Positions 56,771 to 64,000 of a DNA stretch of 64,000 bases are shown here, one piece after another (position 1 is the stretch's first letter; each line of letters opens with the position of its first letter). Source of the DNA: Thalassia testudinum (lineage: Eukaryota; Streptophyta; Magnoliopsida; Alismatales; Hydrocharitaceae). The DNA lies in assembly GCA_037157565.1 (NCBI GenBank), contig JAZHRO010000062.1:9486001-9550000 (forward strand), written 5' to 3'. Both the position numbers and the translations under genes were made by a program. A model generated the notes under the pieces. It was not told the origin of the DNA. It saw only the letters and a list, made by a program, of their open reading frames with translations, and searched no databases.

Positions 56771-58141
56771 TGATATAGACACATCTATTTAGGTTAAAAT
56801 GCCTATTCATGCATGTTCCTAGGCTTAGATTTGCTTTCCATATTATAAATTTTGCATAGCATGCATCATTCTGCATTTAGAGTAGTTGTGCATATTTTTG
56901 GTTAATTGCATCCTTTTTGTGGTCACAAGAGAAGAATATTTATTTTGGAGCCTCGGATTGACGATTTGATAGTACAGATCTGATCAGGATGACGATCGGA
57001 GTCCAATGCCTCCGAATCACCTTGATCAGAGTCCTATAGCACCATATGCAGCCCGAGGAAGATCAACGACTAAGGGACTAGGTGACATAATTCGAAGCTT
57101 CAAATGACAAATCTGATCACGTGGATGGATTTGGGTCGACGATCAGAGCCCAATGGCATGAAAATCGACTAAATCCAACCTCTGTAGCAGCCTATAAAAT
57201 GAAAAGAAGATGGATGGCCTGGATCGCACCACATGGTGCAACCCAGGCCGCCCATGCACATGCATGCACATAGCAGCATGGGCGCACACGCGCATGCAGC
57301 AGTAGTGCATGCAACCATGGAGCATGCGACAGTGTGGGCACGTGGGCTGTCTTCAGCGACATTTGCGAGGCATCTTCAGCGACGGATTATGACTGCCACT
57401 AAATATCCTGTATACGAATTTGATTCTTTCCTCCACTATAAAAGGACCCCTACTCCTCCCACTTTTCTTCATCTCTTCCTTTCTTCCTCACACCATCTCC
57501 AAGGCTCTAAGGAGAGCTTGTCCAAAGCCCGGGATGCTCCTCTAGAGTCGAAAATCAAATATTTTTCCCTCCCCTCATCCCCATTGGTGGAGCATCCCGT
57601 AGCTATCCTCTCATCACCCTTCGAGAAGAAGATCCTCACCGCGATGTCGTCCTACCCCATCCTCCATCCTCCGTTCCGTCCCCATTCGTCCCACTCCTCA
57701 CCACCTTCCTCCAAGCGACATTAGAGCGAGTCGTCCTCCGAGCGACCATCGAGGGGGATTTCTCTCACCTCATTCTATCTTTTTATGCTTTCATAGTGTA
57801 GATTTTCCTCTCTCGTAGTGTAACAAACATTCGTTTATAAATAGATGATTGTTTCTCTCTCTCTGTCTCTCTTATATTGTTTCAAGTAGATTAGCTAGAA
57901 GTCATCGACCTAATCTCTTGCTTGCTAAAAATAACAAAAAAATTAAAAAAGATAAAAATGACCAAAAAACAAATAGAAGAGAAATGCAGACTTTCAAAAC
58001 CAAACGTTCGCCTCCTCGTGTTCGACCTGGGACTCACTTTTCGAGCTTCGATTATAAATTTTATATTATAGATGCGCTTTACGAACTACGACGCAGGTCC
58101 TCCAAACCCTTAATTTTAATTCGCGAAATGCGCCTCGATCA
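56771..58141 (+). repeat. 3' LTR of element D
   Basis: 1371 bp, TGATATAGAC...CTCGATCA, followed by ATAGT (58142-58146). U3 modules near 56975-57030 and 57105-57170; TATAAAAG at 57437-57444; CT run near 57855. Confidence 0.9.
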
Positions 58142-58146
58142 ATAGT

Positions 58147-58897
58147 TCCACATCATGGGACTAGAAACTTGCAATTCTGTGTATATTGATTTTGTGAACC
58201 CAACTCCTCGCCTAGTAAATGAGGGGTCGGGTCCCTCATCACAAGCCTTTCACTCCTCGGTCACTACCTCACGTCGGTGACCTTGGACCTTATTCTCAAC
58301 CCGAATCCCCACCTGGTTGCCCGATTATAGATCCGATTACATGGGTCTGATAGATAAGAGAGAAAGAGAGAGAGAATGGGGGGTTTTTGCATTACAGAGA
58401 AAGAGTTCTACACTTTGTGAGAAGCCCCCTTATGCATGAGAAGAAAAGAGAAGGAAGAAAGAGAGTTGAAGAAGTTGAAGAGAGAGAGAAGAAAGGAAGA
58501 AGGAGACAGGATTTTTATAGAGCACTGTAGCATGGTGCTGTTTACGTCAACTATCCTGAGCATCCGATGTCTGATTCCACCAAATTGTGCTTTTAAAGCT
58601 ATATTGCTTACTTATCTTGCGTGGAATTACTTAGTTGATACTGTGCATTTATTTGGTATAATTGTAAAGGGTAATTGGTGATTTAAATCACCATTTTACC
58701 CCATCATTTTTTGCACATTGCTACTGATTCTCATCTATATATCATCCTACATGGATTTTTCATTATAAATTGCTCATCTTTGTGGTTATATTTTGATCTT
58801 GAGATTAATTGCAATACTTGCTCCCAGTGAATGACCTTGGACTTTCAAGTTCAAGTATAAATTATATTTATTTTTGTGTGATTTTGACTATACTACA
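58147..58897 (+). repeat. 3' LTR of G, second segment
   Basis: Continues the G LTR after D. Contains GA-rich tracts (58345-58378, 58438-58505), CGATGTCTGAT (58547-58557, shared with the old LTR at 10326), CTCCCAGTGAATGACC (58821-58836) near the end, and ends ...TATACTACA. Confidence 0.65.
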
Positions 58898-59108
58898 GTG
58901 AAGTATTTTAAAACATTTATTTCTCGTGTTAAATAGGCATGTTGTTGAGATTGACGCAAATCAGCATTAGGAGGCTCCAGGTGCGGGAAGTCAAAGGTGG
59001 GGGGGTTTTTTGGGTGGAAGGGTCAGAATTGGGATTAGAAGTGGGATTAGAGGTGGGATTAGAGGTGAAGGTGGAAGGGTTAGTGGACCTGTTTTGTTGA
59101 TTTTCCAT
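58898..59108 (-). pseudogene. gag: N-terminal gag fragment of element M
   Basis: On the minus strand, ATG at 59108: MENQQNRSTNPSTFTSNPTS, a Ser/Thr/Asn/Pro-rich start with three SNPT/SNPN-type repeats. A frame change follows, then ADLRQSQQHAYLTREINVLK (about 58985-58920). It is cut off by the end of the G LTR. Assignment rests on its place after an Athila-type leader. Confidence 0.45.
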
Positions 59109-61940
59109 ATTTTTAGAAGAAGATGAAAAAAGTGGTCTTTTAGTGCAAGGGGAAAAATCAAAGGGTCCCTCCAGGTATGGAGTTTAGGACCATCGCTCCT
59201 GCCTAAAATGGAAGAATGGGAGGAGAGGAGAAGAGATGGAGGTGAGAGAAGGTGTGCAATTCAAACAACCAGCCTATTCTTTCTTAAGGTTGACTCCTTA
59301 CAAACCTAAGACTTAGGAACCCAATGAATAAGAAATCAGCAAGTGAACTCAATTGCAGAAAGCGAACTCAGCTAGACTAAGGAGGTGGCTTAGGCCTAAG
59401 CATTTCATAGAAAAACCAAGGACTTATGTAAACCTGCACCCATTGTTTGACTTCCCTCTAAGTCTGTCACCTCATTGTCTAAAGGAAGTAGGAGCACTTA
59501 GTGATCCTTAAATATTGGGTATCAATCCTAAAATGGATGAAGTCCTTAAGTGATCAAGTAACTACTTGTTTTAGAGTTAAGCTTGGGTGCTAAAATGTGC
59601 ATGGGAATGTGGAGGGTGTTAATTGGGGTAATGCCCTGTTATTTCAATTTTTTTAGTGTGCAAGACTGGAAAAGTGATTCCAATAGTAATCAAGTTGACA
59701 CACAAATTTAATGTATTTCTGTCTTTTAGGATTTGATTTAGTTTAATATGTTTTAGGGTTTTCTTTTTAAGTTTTCAAACAATTTTGAAATTCCACAAAC
59801 AAAAGGAAATCAGGTTGTATTGGTGAAGATAAGTTTCCTTTAATTATGGGACTAAAATTTTGAAAAGAAACCTTAATTGAATTGATCCTAAGATAGAAAT
59901 TTTACTATCAATGAATTTATTTTAGGCTTTCTTTTAAAGTAGTGGTCCAAACAAAGCAAAAAATACTACTACTGTATGGAAAATCAAACAAGGATTCCAA
60001 AAATATTTTTTTGTGATTTTAGGAATTTTTTTGATATTTTAAAAGATTTTTTTATGTGAGTATTAAAGTCCAGAAATGATACATGAGGGTATTTTGGACT
60101 TTTCAGTATCACCACCGGCCACCAAATATTTGTTTGACTTTATGTGATGTGTAGAATTTCACAAGGATTCCAGAAAACTAAATTTTAGAAAAATTGGACA
60201 AGTATAAAAATTCCTAAAATTCACAGTCAATAGCAAAACAGGAAGATTAGATGAGATGACCCCTCTATAGTCTACAAATTTTTAAAAATTGTATACAACT
60301 CAAATTCTTTTGAAATTTGGAACATATGTTCCTCCTTGATTTGAAATCATTGGGTGAAATTTCAAATTTTACGAACCCTGTGTTGTCAGGAATTTATTTT
60401 GAACTCCAGATAGAAGTCTGGATCCGAAAATCAGACTACCAACACTTGAAGTAGAGTGGTGTTTTAATGAAGCAATCAAGCAAACAATGAATTTTAAAGG
60501 GCACCACTCTACCAAATTTTAATGTTTAAGATCCTGAAAGTCAAATTTAATGTATTTTTGGTAGTTTTTAAGGAATTGTATGACTAGTTAAGAAGTGATA
60601 ACCTGGAATTTTGCGGGAAGACAAGGCACTTCAAGCTTCTCAAAATCCCGCTTTCTTCGTACAACACCTGCACACATGAGAGAAAAAGAGACAAGGGGAT
60701 GAGATCTACTTTAACAAGCAAGAGAAATAATTAAAGCAAAGACATGCCTCCCTAGCAATCAAGCAGATCCACTTTTGATTTGGCAGTGATTAAGTGAAGG
60801 GCGTTAAGGGAGGTTGATGCCCTTAAAAATTTCAGTTGAGTTGTGTGCACAATCGGGTGCGAGGACTCAATGCCAGAACAAGTGTTCTTTATCAAGGAAG
60901 ATTGTGATGAACGGCTTTTAGAGTTTGAACCTTACTTTATTGGATTTTAGAATTTCACTTATTTACAGATTCAATCAAGGCTCAAAGATATAGTCACAAG
61001 GTTGGCGAAGATTGATTTTCTTTAGGGCCATTTGTGTGACTATGAAGTTAAAAGCACCCTAGTGTGGAAGATCCTAGGGCATGCAACTTCTAATGAATCT
61101 TTTTTAGACTTTATCAAGAAGGGTCCAATCAAATCAAGAAATGACCCTATCCTGACCAAAATCGAACAAGCTTTTCAACAAAATCAATTTCAAAATTTTT
61201 AGAGGATGATAGATGACCCAGATTCACATTTTTCCAAGAGTGGGTCAATCTATCCAGAACCTCTAAATCAGTGCACGAGTTTAGGAATTGAATCAGAATA
61301 AGCACTAATATTTTTCAAATGCAGAAATAATCTTCATAGGAAATGTAGATCATTTCAAGAGATTTCTAGAAATCTAAATCTCTTACAAATCCAAGTTGCG
61401 TGGAGTTCGCAGCAACTGAAACAACTTACAGGTCTCCAAAAATTAGGACAACCTTGCGTACTTCCAGTAGAGAATTTTTTATGGACAAACCACATAGCTA
61501 TGAAATTTTAGGTGGAGTTCTCCCACTAGAAGGAGCACCTTTGATATTTTTTTGAGAATTTTTAGAGGAGTTAAGGGTCCTGTAATCGTGTGCTCAAGCC
61601 AAGTCCAGAAAATAGTGTTGCGAAATTAATGGGTTGAGAACTTAGTGGTGGTGTTTCCTTCAACAAACACAAGAGAGGGATTTTTTAGAGCACCACCACT
61701 TACATATTTTCCTTGGTCTAGAGATGAAAGGTTACCTTTGGATCGTGGGAGGACAAGATATCAAACCTTCAGGATGATGGTGGTCTTCTCTTGTGCTTCC
61801 TTTGATCCAATCTGATCCACTCACCTTCCGTTGTCGATGTATGAGATTCCTGCAATCAAGAAGAAGAGAGAAAGGAAAGTTAGATAACACAAGTATGAAT
61901 AATTCCCAAGGAAATGAAAGTGACTAAAAGATCTGTTGCA
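59109..61940 (-). other. Leader of element M
   Basis: 2.8 kb, AT-rich, with no credible frame on either strand. Its texture resembles the leader of F. It may include an unrecognised insertion, since it is about twice as long as the C and F leaders. Confidence 0.5.
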
Positions 61941-61958
61941 TCCCCAGCAACGGCACCA
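61941..61958 (-). other. Primer-binding site of M (tRNA-Asp type)
   Basis: TGGTGCCGTTGCTGGGGA on the minus strand, 16 of 18 bases of the tRNA-Asp complement, 5 bases from the LTR end. Confidence 0.88.
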
Positions 61959-62486
61959 AAAACTGACGTCGGGAAAGCACGTTAGGTTAAATCATTCGTT
62001 GTAGAATGTTTTACATCAATTTTAATTAGAAATAATCGAACGTGAGTCCAAGTGTCAATCTCAAGGAGGCGTGAAATCAGATTATTTTATTGCTTAAAGG
62101 TGTCACAAAAATAAGTCTTTTGATTCACTTGCAAAAATAGAGAGAAAGAGAGAGAGATAGGGAGAGAGAGAGAAAAAGAGAGCGTAGGGTTAGAAATTTG
62201 TGATGATGATGCGATTGTGGCGAGCTATGAAAGAAACATAGACATGATGATAGAAGATAATATATGGCATAAGTAGAAAAGTTTTACAACTATAACGATA
62301 GATGAAAGCTTAAAACAACAAAAATATTAAATTAAAGAAACTAGAAGCTAAAGGGAGAGGCAAGGCAGCCATGGCAGTGGAGAGGCTCCTGTCGGTGGCC
62401 CAGCATCTCCAAGACCTAGCTTGGATGCTCTATGAAGTGGTGGAGTTGCTTGGTAGAAAATGCCAAAAAGTGGAGGAGGATGGGCC

Positions 62487-62494
62487 CTTTTATA
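62487..62494 (-). promoter_or_regulatory. TATA box of the M LTR
   Basis: TATAAAAG on the minus strand, downstream of the U3 modules and tRNA-like segment. Confidence 0.6.
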
Positions 62495-62744
62495 ATGGAG
62501 GAAAAGGACCAAAATCTGTTCGTGGGTCAACAGCGACATCCACACCATCACTAAAACTCCATCTCAAACGTCGCTGAAGACCATCTCACGTATGCCCTTC
62601 GCACACACGCTCCATTGTGTTGGCTTCACGCTGACTACACGCACGCACGTGCTGCTGCCGCTTCCTTGTGTCGTGCATGACCACCGCACGCACGCTATGT
62701 GCGCTGCTGTTGTTGCTGTCGCTGCAATTGAGAGATTGGGGGGG

Positions 62745-62802
62745 TGGTGGGGCTCGAACCCACGCCCCTCCTTTAGGTATGCTCTCATTGACCGACGAGC
62801 CA
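62745..62802 (-). other. tRNA-like segment in the M LTR
   Basis: On the minus strand: TGGCTCGTCGGT (A-box-like, 62802-62791), a D-arm-like GCTC...GAGC, and a perfect T arm GTGGG-TTCGAGC-CCCAC (62763-62747) with the B box GGTTCGAGCCC. The anticodon arm and acceptor stem do not fold, so it is not a working tRNA gene. It may be a tRNA or SINE-head remnant. Confidence 0.55.
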
Positions 62803-63453
62803 TGCTTTTGAAGTTGTCACGAGGAGGAGGTTTTGAAGCATGGCGTTGATGGCTTCTCAACCGTTGGATCAAGATCCAACGGCTGAGAATTGATGATGCA
62901 GGTGAAGAGGAGCTAGTGGTGGGGCTGTTGGCTGGTATTGGGTAGCCTAGATGGCACCACATGGAGCCATCTAGGCCATCCATCTTCTTTCTATTGTAGA
63001 TGATGCCACGGTGCTCAGACCGAGATGATTTTTGCATTGCCGGATTACGATCATTGCTCCAGATCCATCCATATGGTCAGATTTTTGTGTCCGTTAGGAT
63101 CCATTTGTATGATCCATCCAAATCTTGTAAGGATGTCACATTGCCGTTTGGCCATTGATCTTCCTCGAACTTGTTGTGGGAGCTACGGAGGTTAGATCGA
63201 GGTGATTTTTGAGTCCGTTGGACTCCATTCGTCAATCCGGATCCATTCATACGGTCTGATTGCTCATTTGAGACCTATTTCAATATGGACTTGTACACAA
63301 GGTCATTAAACATTTATTCTAATAATCTTAACATAAAGTAACACAGAATACATGCAATGCCCCCAAACCCTCTATAATATGACATTCATGCACATGTGCC
63401 CTCAAAATTGGCTCTAATTGATAATATTAACACTAATAATTGTAGAGTCATCA

Positions 63454-64000
63454 GCATCAAAATCAGCTTGTCCCACTGGGAGGTCACCTAATCAGGTGAA
63501 ACTTTCCCCACAACCAAGTAATTCACTATATCCGCAAACCAGGGAAGTCCATTAATGGCCAAGAGACGTTCATCCGAAAAATACTCGGTGATAGGTTTGG
63601 ATTGGTCAATGATTGAAGAAGGAAGGTGAGACAAATAGTTAGCTACCATGTTCTGCTTTCCCACCATGTTGCGAGTTTCGAGATCGAATTCTTTCAACAA
63701 CAAGACCCGGTAGATTAATCTAGGCTTCACGTCCTTCTTCGTAAGCAAGTGCCTCACCATAGTGTGATATGAGTAAATGATGTCATGGGATCCCAGGAGG
63801 TATGATCTGAATTTCTCCATACCAAATACTACAGCCAGCAACTCTTTCTGTGTAATCGTGTAATTATGCTGAGCCTCATCTAGTGTCTTGCTGGTGTAAT
63901 ATATAACCATTGGTTTCCCATCAATTTTCTATCCTAGCACCACTCCTACTGCATAGACAGATGCATCACACACGATCTCGAAGGATTGAAACCAATCAGG
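63454..64000 (-). pseudogene. pol: Gypsy RNase H fragment (element N)
   Basis: Minus strand, running off the right edge: CDASVYAVGVVLG (near 63960), an in-frame TAG where Gln is expected before KIDGKP, then [59 protein letters not shown] and KQNMVANYLSHLP (near 63630). This is the gypsy RNase H domain and its linker to integrase, closest in layout to G (21760-22240). TGA ends the frame at 63488. The integrase side is cut by the M LTR, which suggests that M inserted here. Confidence 0.85.

Larger units (their letters stand above)
26943..58141 (+). mobile_element. Athila-like non-autonomous element D, host of C and E
   Basis: 5' LTR 26943-28286 and 3' LTR 56771-58141 are flanked by the 5-bp duplication ATAGT (26938-26942; 58142-58146). 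The primer site is at 28290 and the polypurine tract ends at 56770. Own internal sequence is only about 4.3 kb (28287-31650, 48823-49515, 56476-56770). The rest is insertions C and E, each with its own duplication. It codes for a Tyr-rich and acidic ORF (29539-30887) but no protease, RT or integrase. By eye the LTRs differ at roughly one base in ten, more than the C LTRs, as expected for a host older than its guests. Confidence 0.9.
20535..58897 (+). mobile_element. Ty3/gypsy element G (pol and 3' LTR), split by element D
   Basis: On the plus strand: reverse transcriptase, RNase H and integrase 20535-23480, conserved box, 3' noncoding region, polypurine tract ending at 25093, 3' LTR 25094-26942 interrupted by D and resuming at 58147-58897. 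Gag, protease and primer site are absent. Element F lies immediately to the left. The old LTR at 9153-11517 may be what is left of the 5' LTR. The right end ...TATACTACA is followed by sequence read as M gag. Many stops; not active. Confidence 0.8.
58898..63453 (-). mobile_element. Athila/Tat-type element M, 5' part
   Basis: Minus strand: 5' LTR 63453-61964, primer site, 2.8-kb leader, then the gag N-terminus, which breaks off at 58898 where the G LTR ends. The rest would lie left of the window. The upper boundary at 63453 is where N-type pol sequence stops. Without the other LTR the duplication cannot be tested. Confidence 0.7.
61964..63453 (-). repeat. 5' LTR of element M
   Basis: 1490 bp, TGATGACTCTAC...CCGACGTCA on the minus strand. 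U3 modules at 63015-63087 and 63194-63262, a tRNA-like segment 62745-62802, TATAAAAG at 62494-62487 (minus) and a GA microsatellite 62137-62182. Confidence 0.75.

Noticed and set aside
1..64000. Search for a host gene, CRISPR array, rRNA, intact tRNA or bacterial-type operon
   Set aside because: Nothing supports any of these; all recognised coding sequence belongs to retroelements and the repeats are LTRs or microsatellites.

Overview
This window is intergenic heterochromatin-like DNA from a land plant with a repeat-rich genome, most likely an angiosperm. I see no host gene. The evidence is a set of plant-type LTR retrotransposons: Ty3/gypsy elements whose primer-binding sites match plant tRNA-Asp, the Athila/Tat type. 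They also carry the typical polypurine tract after a 'GGGACTAGCAAAAGAT'-like box, and retropepsins with a DLG core. There is one gag-only Ty1/copia derivative with a tRNA-iMet site, and one 5'-truncated LINE ending in poly(A). Every pol and most gag genes are broken by stops and frameshifts.

Layout. Positions 1-9152 hold the 3' part of element A (+ strand, pol deleted); its 3' LTR is split by a 2.07-kb LTR-like insertion (6745-8811). A lies in an old LTR fragment (9153-11517) that also contains a second solo LTR (10332-11425). Element F (11518-20534, - strand) codes for gag, protease and an acidic tail but no reverse transcriptase. Element G (+ strand; pol at 20535-23480) has a 3' LTR starting at 25094, which is split by element D. 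D (26943-58141, + strand, target duplication ATAGT) carries an unfamiliar acidic ORF and no pol. D contains two further composites. C (31651-48817, - strand, duplication ATAGG) is LTR / gag-pol / LTR / partial gag / 18-bp LTR stub. E (49516-56470, + strand, duplication TGGGT) is LTR / gag / LTR / partial gag / 80-bp LTR stub, with a LINE fragment inside. G ends at 58897 inside the gag of element M (58898-63453, - strand), and M abuts a pol fragment N (63454-64000, - strand). The deepest path is N > M > G > D > E > LINE.

Functional picture. No element here looks autonomous. C and G carry all pol domains but with several breaks; A, D, E and F are deletion or non-autonomous types that would need enzymes in trans. 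The LTRs are the best-preserved functional parts. They have TATA boxes, arrays of short palindromes upstream of them (GTAC cores in E, AGCT in the 6745-8811 LTR), a U3 module shared among D, F and M, and a leader hairpin pair in A and C with a compensatory base-pair change. The main oddities are the two composites of identical architecture with intact target duplications, a sharp conversion-like tract between the two E gag copies, and pol-less elements with acidic ORFs. All similarity statements come from reading by eye; no alignment or database search was run.
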